From positions 1-64,000 of the forward strand of contig JAMKCH010044260.1 in the NCBI GenBank assembly GCA_023653785.1: a DNA stretch of 64,000 nucleotides, written 5' to 3'. This document shows positions 12,304 through 23,019 of this stretch, one piece after another (within the stretch, counting starts at the first letter, position 1; each line of letters starts with the position of its first letter). The notes beneath the pieces are model-generated. The model saw nothing but the letters and a program-made list of their open reading frames with translations, made no database searches and was not told where the DNA came from. The translations under genes were made by a program, and so were the position numbers. The DNA comes from Ophioderma brevispina. Taxonomy: Eukaryota; Echinodermata; Ophiuroidea; Amphilepidida; Ophiodermatidae.

Positions 12304-12852
12304 ATGGATGTTTTGTTTCGATTTTACTTAAAATTGTCTTTGATGGTTTTAGGTCTTGTTAACAACCATTTTATTGCTTTGAATGGAATGGTTGCTGCTC
12401 GGCTATGGGTAGAACCATTGTGGATGGTTGCGAGCAACTCCACCCAACCATGCATGATTACCAACAGAAATACAAGCGACCAATTTGTTACCCTACAAGG
12501 TAACACTCACTACAAATGCACTATTCGAGTGATTGCTTCATCAGAATCGTATACATATCTACAAGTACCAAAACAAAACTCTTCTGGTAAGACTTTTACC
12601 CTCTATGTTGAAAAAGATGAGGACTTGTTAGATTTAAAATGTCCAAACAAGTATGTGGTGATAATGGAACAAGATGACATGTGCAATGCCGTTTTCATGC
12701 ACCAATATCTTCCGATGTTGGTGCATCTTCAAGGCAATGCAGCAGTGGGCATTGGGGAGGTGCTAGCATTAGGATCTCAAACGAGTGTCGCAAATGTGGG
12801 CAACATAATCAGTCCGAATTCAGATTCCCCACTCCGCTCTGCAAAAACGTAA
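12304..12852 (+). CDS. N-terminal segment of LRR-GPCR 2: signal peptide and CUB-like domain
   Basis: A 182-codon open segment. Residues 1-28 are hydrophobic with an N-terminal Met-Asp-Val start and look like a signal peptide, matching the position of the signal peptide in the paralog. Cysteines at 50, 72, 113 and 127 align with Cys29, 56, 96 and 110 of the paralog: last two spacings 41 and 14 here, 40 and 14 there. The 'HYKCTIRV' motif resembles the second-Cys region of CUB domains. The frame ends artificially at an indel near 12830; the +1 frame continues as PLCKNVKGYL to about 12918, matching PLCNITDYDI in the paralog. The start was chosen by alignment with the paralog's start. Confidence 0.7.
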   Translation: MDVLFRFYLKLSLMVLGLVNNHFIALNGMVAARLWVEPLWMVASNSTQPCMITNRNTSDQFVTLQGNTHYKCTIRVIASSESYTYLQVPKQNSSGKTFTLYVEKDEDLLDLKCPNKYVVIMEQDDMCNAVFMHQYLPMLVHLQGNAAVGIGEVLALGSQTSVANVGNIISPNSDSPLRSAKT

Positions 12853-13229
12853 AAGGATACTTGACAAATTTACATGTGCAAATGACTATTATATTTATGG
12901 ATATTGGTAGCTTTATTTGAGCAAAATGTGAACCCCTCTTGCTTGCAGGTAAGAAAAAAAAAAAAGTTCGTTTTGTAGGCAAGAATGATTTTGCTACAAA
13001 AACAACACTTGAAGATCATCTACCCCTCGCTGGTGACGGGAATTAATTCAATCTTTATAATAATCTATCAAATATTGTCCTTAAAACATTTAAAAGTTAC
13101 CCACTTTGCAAGTACTGCAACTGCAAAATAACCAGTTTGATGACACTGCATGGCGAATGTATTTTATGGTCTATTTGACCTAAGACACTTCTTTAAATCA
13201 TAACATTTCTGGCAAAATTGGACGCAGAA

Positions 13230-16200
13230 ACATTTACTCCTTTATTCACTCTTAGGGACTTCTACTTCAAAACACCGCCTGTTTCAGATAGACTTTGGTA
13301 TATTTCAAGATTTGGGCAAACTTACCATCCTTATTCTTGCTAACAACAGGTTAATTTCAGTTGGCAGATAATTTTCCTTTGGCTAAATAATTTTTGATAG
13401 ATTACACTTGGATGGAAATGAATTAGTTCATTTGAATGATAGTGGTTCCCTTTCTGGTTGATGTGGCTAAGGATTCTTGAGTCTGGAAAACAATAGGTTA
13501 AGTAAAATTTCCATGGATTTGTTTTCAGGATTTACAAATCTAATTGAACTCTATCTATGATAATCGTTGGAATCATTGAATGTTGACATTTTTGACAATT
13601 TGACAAAATGAACTCAGCTTAATCTTGCTACTAATCAATTGAAAACACTGTCAATGTGGTTGTTTAAGGCGGTACGAATGTTAAATATACTGAACCTTCA
13701 TGTGAAATAAATTAGACCGCCTTGACCAATTGGTGGGTCCCCCCCCCCTTTTTGAGCATGAAAGGCTAAATATCCTCGTACTTGAAAACAACACCCTGAA
13801 AGACAATGCCCGTTGGATTGTATGGGTTTTAGAAATTAATGACTATATCTTCGTGATAATCTGTTAGCAGCTTTGAATGCTGGCAGTTTTGACAATTTGG
13901 ACCAAATAACTCTGCTGATCTTGCTAATAAGAATGACGCACTGTCATTGGGGTTGTTTAAGGCGGTGCGAAAGTTACAAATACTGAACTTTATGGAAATC
14001 AAATAGACCTCTTAGAAATGGGTCATTCAAGGGATTGAATAGGCTTTTATCCCTCAATCTTGAAAACAACAGGCTGAAGACACTGTCATTATGATTGTTT
14101 TGGGATTAGAAAATCTGAATGAACTATAGCTTCGTGTCTCATTTTAGTATTCTTTGTGTGCTGGCATTTTTGAACAATTTGGCAAAATAACTCTCTTGAT
14201 CTTGCTAATACAAATTGACAACACTTTCATTGTTGGTTGTTTCAGCGGTAAAAGTTACACATACGGAACCTTTACGGAAACCAATTAGACTTCTTAGAAA
14301 ATTGGTGTCTTTGAGCGATTGAATAGGCTAAATATCCTTGTACTTGAAAACCACACTCTGAAGACATGCCCGTTTTGATTTTTTTAGGGTTTTAGAAATA
14401 TTAATGAACTATATCTTCGTGATAATTCATTTTAGCAACTCTATGGATGCTTGCATTTTGACATTTGAACAAAATTAACTCTGCTTTGCATCTTTCTACT
14501 AATAAATTAGACAAAACTGTCATTGGGGTAGTTAAGACGTACGACAAGTACATATACGGGACCTTTATGGAAATTAATTAGACCTCTTAGAAAATGGGGT
14601 CTTTGAATGATTGAATAGGCTAAAATATCATAGTACTTGAAAACAACACGCTGAAGACACTGCCCGTTGGATTGTTTTGGGATTGAAAATATGAATGAAC
14701 ATATCTTCGTGATAATAATCAGCAACTGGGAATGCTGGCAGTTTTGACCAATTGATAAAATTAACTTGCTGATCGTGCTAATAACAAATTGACAAAAGTT
14801 TCATTGTGTTTTTGTTTAAGGCGGTACGAAAGTTTTACCAAATTCTGAACCTTCATGGAATCAAATAGACCTATTAGACAAATGGTGTTTTTCAGGGATT
14901 GGAAAGGCTTATACCCTCACACTAAAACAACAGGCTTCACACTATCAGTAGGATGCTTTGGGGTTTAGAAAATCTGATACTACATCTTCGTGATAATCAG
15001 TTAGTAACTTTGAATGCGGCAGTTTTTTTGACAATTTGACAAAATTAACATCTGCTTGATCTTGCTATAACAAATTGACAACAGTTTCATTGTGGTTGTT
15101 TAAGGCGGTAACGAAAGTTACACATACTGAACCTTTACGGAAACCATTAGCTCTAGAAACTGGTGTGTTTGAGCGGAGTGAATAGGCTAAATATCCTTGT
15201 ACTTGAAAAGACAAACGGCTGAAGACACTTGCCCGTGGATTGTATTTGGTTTAGTAAAATATGATGACTATATCTTCGTGATAATCAGTTAGCAACTTTG
15301 AATTCTGCATTTTTGACACTTTGACCCAAATTAGCTCTGCTTGCATCTTGCTATAATAAATTGACAACTGTCATGGGTCGTTTAAGACGGTACGAAAGTT
15401 ACATATACTGGACCTTTATGGAAATTAATTAGACTCTCTTAGAAATGGGGTCTTGAATGATTGACTAGCACATATCCTCCGTACGTTGCAAACAACACGC
15501 TGAATACCCTGTACCCCGTTGATTGTTTTTGGGTTTAGAACATATGATGAACTATACTTCCGTGATAATCTCACTTGAATCTGGACAGTTTTGACAATTT
15601 GATAAAATTAAACTCTGATTGATCTTGCTAATAACAAATTGACAACATTTCAAATTGTGGTTGTTTAAGGCGTACTAAGTTACAAATTCTGAACCTTCAT
15701 GAAAATCAATTAGACCTCTTGAAATGGGTGTTTTTCAGGGATTGAATAGGCTTTATAACCCTCACCTTGAAAACAAACAGGCTTTGAGACTACTATCCAC
15801 TAGGATTGCTTTGGGGTTTAGAAAATCTGAATGAACGTATACAATCTTCGTGATAATCAGTTAGTAACTTTTGAAATGCTGTCATTTTTTGACAAGTTGA
15901 CAAAATTAAAACTCTGGCTGATCTTGCTATAACAAATTGACACCACAAGTTTCATTGCTGGTTTGTTTTAAGAAGCGTACCATTACACATACTGAACCTT
16001 CAGGGAAACCAATTAGACTTCTTAGAAAATGGCGTCTTTGAGCGATTGAATAGGCTAAATATCCTCGTACTTGAAAACAACACGTCTGAGACACGCCCGT
16101 TGATGCTTTGGGTTGTAAGAAAATTTAATGAACTACAATCTTCGTGTAATCAGTTATAACTTTGAATGTTGGCATTTTTGACAATTTTTGACAAAATTAA

Positions 16201-19200
16201 CTCTGTTGATCTTGCTAATAACAAATTGGCAACAGTTTCATTACTGGTTGTTTAGGCGGTACGAAATTACAAACATACCGAACCTTCACGGAAACCCAAT
16301 TAGCTTTTCTTAGAAAATGGTTTCTTGGAGCGATTGAATAGGCTAAATATCCTCGTACTTGAAAACAACACGCTGAGGACACTGCCCGTTGGATTGTTTC
16401 ATTGGTTTAGAAATTGGATGAAGCATATCTTCCGTGATAATCAGTTCGCAACTTGAAGGCTGGGCATTTTTTGACACTTTGACAAAATTAACTCTGCTTG
16501 ATCTTGCTAATAATAAATTGAAAACACTGTCAGTGGTTGTTTAAGGCGGTACGAATGTTAAATATACTGAACCTTCATGGAAATCAATTAGACCCCTTGG
16601 ATAATGGTATCTTTCAACGATTGAATAGGCTACATATCCTCGTACTTGAAAACAACACGCTGAAGACACTGCCCGTTGGATTGTTTATGGGTTTAGAAAA
16701 TCTGAATGAACTATATCTTCGTGATAATCAGCAACTTTGAATGCTGGCATTTTTGACAATTTGATAAAATTAACTCTGCTTGATCTTGCTAATAACAAAT
16801 TGACAACAGTTTCATTGTGGTTGTTTAAGGCGGTACGAAAGTTACAAATTCTGAACCTTCATGAAAATCAAATAGACCTCTTAGAAAATGGTGTCTTTCA
16901 GGGATTGAATAGGCTTTATACCCTCACACTTGAAAACAACAGGCTTGAGACACTATCAGTAGGATTGCTTTGGGGTTTAGAAAATCTGAATGAACTACAT
17001 CTTCGTGATAATCAGTTAGTAACTTTGAATGCTGGCATTTTTGACAATTTGACAAAATTAACTCTGCTTGATCTTGCTAATAACAAATTGACAACAGTTT
17101 CATTGTGGTTGTTTAAGGCGGTACGAAAGTTACACGTACTGAACCTTCACGGAAACCAATTAGACTTCTTAGAAAATGGTGTCTTTGAGCGATTGAATAG
17201 GCTAAATATCCTCGTACTTGAAAACAACACGCTGAAGACACTGCCCGTTGGATTGCTTTGGGGTTTAGAAAATTTGAATGAACTACATCTTCGTGATAAT
17301 CAGTTAGTAACTTTGAATGCTGGCATTTTTGACAATTTGACAAAATTAACTCTGCTTGATCTTGCTAATAATAAATTGACAACACTGTCATTGTGGTTGT
17401 TTAAGGCGGTACGAAAGTTACACGTACTGAACCTTCACGGAAATCAATTAGACCTCTTAGAAAATGGTGTCTTTGAGCGATTGAATAGGCTAAATATCCT
17501 CGTACTTGAAAACAACACGCTGAAGACACTGCCCGTTGGATTGTTTATGGGTTTAGAAAATCTGAATGAACTACATCTTCGTGATAATCAGTTAGTAACT
17601 TTGAATGCTGGCATTTTCGACAATTGACAAAATTAACTCTGCTTGATCTTGCTAATAATAAATTGACAACAGTGTCATTGTGGTTGTTTAAGGCGGTACG
17701 AAATTTACACATGCTGAACCTTCACGGAAACCAATTAGACTTCTTAGAAAATGGTGTGTTTGAGCGATTGAATAGGTTAAATATCCTCGTACTTGAAAAC
17801 AACACGCTGAAGACACTGCCCGTTGGATTGTTTATGGGTTTAGAAAATATGAAAGAACTATATCTTCGTGATAATCAGTTAGCAACTTTGAATGCTGGCA
17901 TTTTCGACAATTGACAAAATTAACTCTACTTGATCTTGCTAATAATAAATTGACAACACTGTCATTGTGGTTGTTTAAGGTGGTACCAAATTTAGATAAC
18001 CTGAACCTTCATGGAAATCAATAGACCTCTCAGAAAATGGTGTATTGCAGGGATTTTGAATCGGTTTATACCCTCGATACTTGAAAACACGGGCTGAAGA
18101 CTCTGCCAGTAGGATTGTTTTGGGGATTAGGAAAGCTGAATGAAAACTATATATTCGTGATAATCAGTTAGAAACTTTGAAGCTGGCATTTTTGACCATT
18201 TGACAAAATTAACTCTGCTTGATCTTGCTAATAACAAATTGAAACAGTTACATTGTGGTTTTTAAGGCGGTACGAATGTTACATATACTGAACCTTCAGG
18301 GAAACCAATTAGACGTCTTAGAAAATGGTGTCTTTGAGCGGTTGAATAGGCTGATGTCCTCGTACTGAAAACAACAGGTTGAAGACACTGCCAGTAGGAT
18401 TGTTTTTGGGATTAGAACATATGACTGAACTATATCTTCAGTGATAATCAGTTAGGCAACTTTGGAATGCTGGCATTTTTGCCAATTTGACAAAATTAAC
18501 TCTGCTTGATCTCACTTATAATACTTGACACCACTGTCATTGGGGTTGTTAAAAGCGGTACGAATTTAGATAAACTAAATCTTTATGGAATCAATCCGAC
18601 CTCTAGAAAATGGTGGTCTTTTCAGCGATTGAATAGGCTTTATACCCTCAACTGAAAACACCGGCTGGAAAACACTAACCAGTAGGAATTGTTTGGGGAC
18701 TAGGAAAATCTAAATAAACTATATCTTCATGATAATCAGTTAGAAACTTTGAATGGATTGATTTTTGACATTTGACAAAATTAATTGCTGGAGCTTGCTA
18801 ATAATAAATTGACAAACACTGTAATTGGGGTTTTTAAGGGGTACGAAAGTTACATATAATGGACTTTATGGACATCAATTAGACCGCCTTAGAAAGGGTG
18901 TCTTTAGGGGATTGAATAGGAGGGATATCCTCATTACCTGGAAAAAATAATTTGATTGGCTGAAAACACTGCCAGTAGGATTGTTTGGGGGATTAGAAAA
19001 TGAGTGAACTATTATCTTAATGCAATCAGTTAGATAGCCTCGATGCGAATTTGTTTAACGGATTGCTGGGCTATCCTGACTTAATATTGCCGAAAGGAAT
19101 TCCGTGAATGTTTTCCACGTAAATTGTTTTGGGGTTGAAATCTGAATAGACTCTATATGTATTTTAATCAGTTACGATAGACTCGATGCTGATTTGTTTT

Positions 19201-20130
19201 ACGGATTGTCAAGGCTGACCGTACTTGAGATTGCAAACTAATAATCTACGTACATTGCCGAAGGGGATTGTTTTGGGGATTAAAGGAAACCTCCTTGCAC
19301 TTTTTCTTGGAAGTAACCAGCTGGGAAATATTGAATGCTGGTATCTTTGACAATTTAACAAGATTAATGGCGAAACTTGATCGTTCTATTAATCTATAAA
19401 CCACATTGCCTGATAGATGGTTTTGGAGAACACAAAAAAATAATGTGGCTTTTATTGTAGAAACAAATTAGTTGCCATTGAATCAAAGTGGGTTCAACGT
19501 TTGAGCGATTTAAATACACTGTACTTGTTGAAAATCAAATAGTTACATTCGGTAATCAAAAGTCTTTTCAGGTTTGAACAAGTTAGAAAAATTGTCACTT
19601 GCACATAACAAGCTCAAGAACTACCAGAGATTATTTGTTGGATAGAAAATCGATAATGAACTATATCTTGATGGTACTCAGTTCGATACACATTGGATGC
19701 TAGTTTGTTTTACCGATTTGTCCTATTAGCTATCCATCGTTATATTTCTAAAATTCATTGACGCGCTTTACATCCGCTAGTGGGTTTGTTTCGGGATTTA
19801 CAAAATCTTACCCATCTGTACTTGTTTGAAATAAAGATTGTTCTTGCCCATAAATTTATTTTCATGTTTTAAGCATTCTGGAGGTATAGACTTTTGGAAT
19901 TCAATCACATCGACGGATACCTCGGTTACCTTCATGGTTTGCTCAATTTGAAAATATGTTCTTGTATTTTAGGGGGCAATGACATAAAAATGATTGAGTT
20001 TTAATCTTTTTATGAAACAAACACCAACTTATCCTGCCTACAGCTAACTGACAACAAACTTAAAAACCTTCCTTTCTTTGTCAAAATTTGATTACTTGAA
20101 ATCTTTATAATCAAATACACTGGTAGAAAT
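13230..20130 (+). repeat. 288-bp higher-order tandem repeat encoding four LRRs per unit (~19-24 copies)
   Basis: The marker TAACTCTGCTTGATCTTGCT recurs at 16771, 17059 and 17347 (exactly 288 bp apart), and with small slips at 16489, 17634, 17921, 18210 and 18497. Each unit encodes 96 residues as four 24-residue LRRs, starting LTLLDLANNKL, LHVLNLHGNQL, LNILVLENNTL and LNELHLRDNQL. Copies in 16500-17930 are nearly identical. Copies on either side, about 13640-16500 and 17930-19060, keep the wording but carry frequent one-base insertions and deletions. The first LRRs (13230-13640) and last ones (19060-20130) are more diverged in sequence. Confidence 0.9.
16537..17914 (+). CDS. Clean core of the LRR array of LRR-GPCR 2
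   Basis: Three adjoining open stretches (16537-16740, 16737-17627, 17624-17914) read as continuous 24-residue LRRs of the pattern LxxLxLxxNxLxxL. The first break is a 4-nt deletion of TTAG after GATAATCAG near 16730. The second and third (about 17621 and 17908) are one-T deletions in CAATTTGAC. Elsewhere in this core, units differ by only a few substitutions, implying very recent amplification or gene conversion. The ORFs on the opposite strand here are shadows. Confidence 0.8.
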
Positions 20131-20139
20131 AACCTATCC

Positions 20140-21273
20140 GAATCTTTTCTCGGCCTGCCAAGAAACTCAGTGTTTATGCAAGTCAACAGAGATATGTGAC
20201 TGTTATGGGCACCTTTTCTGGTATAAAGTGCAGTGCACTTACTATAATATCAGCCTATCTCATCCACATGTGATAGGCTTTTATCGGAGAGGTTTCTAGG
20301 GGGAATGATGGCTCATTGGTTTAAATTCGCTTGGCGGCAATGTTTTTGTTTTACTTGTGGAAAATGAAGATAGAAAAATTAAAAGTACAGATGTGGCTGC
20401 TTGCCAATCTTGCCTTGTCTGATTTCCTAATGGGAATTTATCTGATTGTCATTACATCTGGCTGCTAATCCCTTTTGAGACAACTTCCCCATGCAGTCTG
20501 TAAACTGGAGCACTAGCATTACCTGTAAAATATCTTGGTACATTATCAACAGCATCCCGTGATCCTCTCGTTTTCTTTGTGCGGTTGATCAGCATCGACA
20601 ATTTATTGGCATTAAGGTCCCGTACTCTACTAGAAGATCGCCGTGCAGGCATAAAGGATCTCTGTACTGACATGGGTTATTTCACTAGCTTTAGGTATGA
20701 TTCCTCTATCTTAGCTGGACTAGACCTCTAAATTTTATTACAACGCAAACGTTTGCATTGGCCTTTCCACTAGACTTGAATAAAGACTTTAACACTTTTG
20801 AGTCTGAAAGATACGACCACAATATTTGAACATAACGAAACATTTTGCGTCCGACTTTCTAATTTTTTTCAACATTCCACTTTTAAAAACATGTAGTATT
20901 TCTCCATCTGCATTGTTCCTTGGCTAAACTTTGTATTATACTGTGTAATACTTTTTTGGTATATTGAGATGGCTAGAGCTATACAGAAATATCGTCAAAA
21001 CAGTCTGGACGCACCCGCGACATGAACGAGCAGATCAGACTTACTGCAAAGTCTAACATCTATAGTGGCCACAGACTTCTGCTGTTGATTTTCCAATATA
21101 TTCTCGGGGTTCTGGTCCAACTGAGATTGGTTACGCTACCCCTGCCTCATCATTATATTCTTGGTTAGTGGCATTTGTTTTAACCTATCAATTCTGCCGT
21201 CAATCCCTACTTATATACGATTTGCCAGCAGCTTTATTTCAACTTACAAGAAGAAATGAACCGTTTAAATTAG
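20140..21273 (+). pseudogene. 7TM domain of LRR-GPCR 2
   Basis: Segments in several frames align with the intact paralog. A Cys-rich hinge (CDCYG ...) lies near 20190, and 'AAMFLFYLWKM' (end of TM1) at about 20337. LANLALSDFLMGIYLIVIT is at about 20400-20460 (TM2). A TM3/ICL2 piece, 'VRLISIDNLLALRS', has ID-N where gene 1 has FDRF. A TM5-like hydrophobic run follows at about 20890-20980, then the ICL3 'ARAIQKYRQ'. TM7 has PINSAVNPYLY, and a tail of about 15 residues ends at the TAG. The DRY/DRF region is altered and several in-frame stops occur, so as written this domain could not signal. Confidence 0.75.
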
Positions 21274-22244
21274 GCTACTCATGTAGTACCTAAATTGGGC
21301 AAAAGCAACATACTCTCACGAACATATACGATACAATTTATAATCTGTATTATACCTTGCAGCATTGTACAAAAAAGAAAATTACATATACAATATTTAT
21401 CACGTGATGAACAAATAAAAATCTCAATTCTTACCTTCATCGAATCGTATTGTTCATTATCGAAGTACTACTACGTTTACTTTAAATAAAAACCCCATGC
21501 TGGAGCCGGTGTAAAAGGAGATAATGGTCCGGCAGGAACCCTAGTCCGGTTTCCATAGAAGAACACAAACGGACTAAAGCGTGAACACTAATGTTGCGTG
21601 AGAGTCACCTGAATCAATTGCCCTTTGTTCACCGGTTTGGCGGACTGTTGAGAACCAAAAAGGGGACTATATCTCCTGCCACACCCTGTTCTAAATGCGA
21701 TTTGAACACTGCAAAATGCATAGTTATACACGTATTTTGAAACAATAGCATAATCTGTGATAATAGTTTCTCTCTTTCCTACTCTATCGATATAGACTGT
21801 AATGAGACACGTAGTAAAAGGTTAAGCTATTAATAATGTCGACTCTGACGTCAGTTTTCATGATTGCGGGTCGTGGCCTGTAATTCACATCATCTTCAGC
21901 TTCGAACGATAAATAATGGCCATCAGTTTCAATCAAGCATCAAAAAGTATAACAACGTTGCTAGTAATACGCATACTGAACTGTCTATGAGTGTAAAGGA
22001 TGAAAAATATATAATTGGTTTGAGCCAACTTTGACTTCCAATCTACTTGGCTAATAGCCGCGTTGTCACGTTGTAAGAATTTTACTGAAGCTCAATAAAT
22101 TTCTTACTAATATTGGCTTGTTATATTTCTTTTTTTATAACGTTGTCCACATATACCATCACCATGTATATGTCATATGATAAAACTATCACAATATAGC
22201 TAATCGATGTTATCTTATAGAGTAATAGCTGATCTACGTCTAAG
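21274..22244. other. Spacer downstream of LRR-GPCR 2
   Basis: No gene or clear repeat seen. AATAAA occurs soon after the receptor stop (about 21415 and 21485) and could serve as a poly-A signal, but the region is AT-rich enough for chance matches. Confidence 0.5.
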
Positions 22245-22250
22245 GCCCCC

Positions 22251-22652
22251 GGGGGCACTTGTATTTAAAGGTGGATATGATGTATGAACAATTAAAACGT
22301 GTAAAAAGGGCCCCTTTTCCATCAGGGTATGTACGCGCGTACACAGATTAGGGTGTAAAAACAGCATAATATTGAAAAAGGTATTTTTTTAACCATGAAA
22401 GTGTGATGGTACGATGTTTCGGGTATGTAATACTCAATTTAAGCAGAGAATGCAAATCACCGAAAAATTGTAAATCGAATAAAGCAAGCACGATAATTAA
22501 GGGTATATTAGCGATACAATGCATTGCTTATTGTTTGGTAGCCTACGACAGAAATACTTGTTTAAGGGTATGTTTTTAATCGTTGGAAATAATATAGGGT
22601 GCATTTGGTGTGCATCCATATCCAACCTTGGAATACAAGTGCCTCCCCTCCC
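22251..22652. mobile_element. ~400-bp MITE with GGGGGCACTTGTATT ends
   Basis: The left end GGGGGCACTTGTATT is matched on the right by AATACAAGTGCCTCCCC, its inverse complement with one change. The interior contains repeated 'AGGGTATGT' and 'AAGGGTAT' motifs and no ORF with a recognisable domain. It belongs to a style of G-rich-ended repeats also hinted at near 5613, 7400 and 48010. Confidence 0.6.
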
Positions 22653-23019
22653 ATAAATGAAAAAGTTGACTGTCATGAAAAGTCTTTGCAAATGTATGCA
22701 AAATTAGTCGTCGGGAAGAACGTGGCCCTCGGTTAGGGTCAATTCCGCCTTTGTTGCAGGATGGCCTTGGTTGGAGTCCCACCAGTGCCACTGATGCTGG
22801 ATTGTGTTTAATTAGGGTACTAAATTAATTCGGTCGTGAATTGATTTGCATAACAACATTGATTAAACCGAAATTCATGCTCTCATAATGGTTCAATTGG
22901 ACTTTATAAACGACCCATAGAATACCCCGTCCTTCAAAGGCCACGATTCTTGTAGAATCATGCTTGTACAGGTACGCAGCCATTTCGATTGGAGACCCCC
23001 TGGCTGTCCTGGAACTCCG

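Larger units (their letters stand above)
12304..21273 (+). pseudogene. LRR-GPCR 2: giant LGR/GRL101-like receptor, reading frame broken many times
   Basis: A paralog of the receptor at 36231-41519, read through about 9 kb on the plus strand without clear introns. Order: signal peptide and four-Cys domain (12304-12850), LRRNT-type cluster (PLCKYCNC ... GEC, ~13099-13160), about 95 LRR slots (13230-20130), then a 7TM region with LANLALSDFLMG (TM2) and PINSAVNPYLYT (TM7), stop at 21271-21273. The tail after NPYLY is short, as in the paralog. A frameshift near 12830 moves the frame from the SP/CUB-like segment to 'PLCKNVKGY'. Dozens of further single-base indels interrupt the array and the 7TM part. 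Only 16537-17914 stays nearly open. Two explanations compete: a decaying pseudogene, or an expressed gene rendered in uncorrected long-read sequence. Homology is certain; functional status is not. Confidence 0.8.

Noticed and set aside
17113..17343. Minus-strand ORF within the LRR array (also 14507-14725, 37123-37434 and 37247-37447)
   Set aside because: Antisense shadows of LRR coding repeats.
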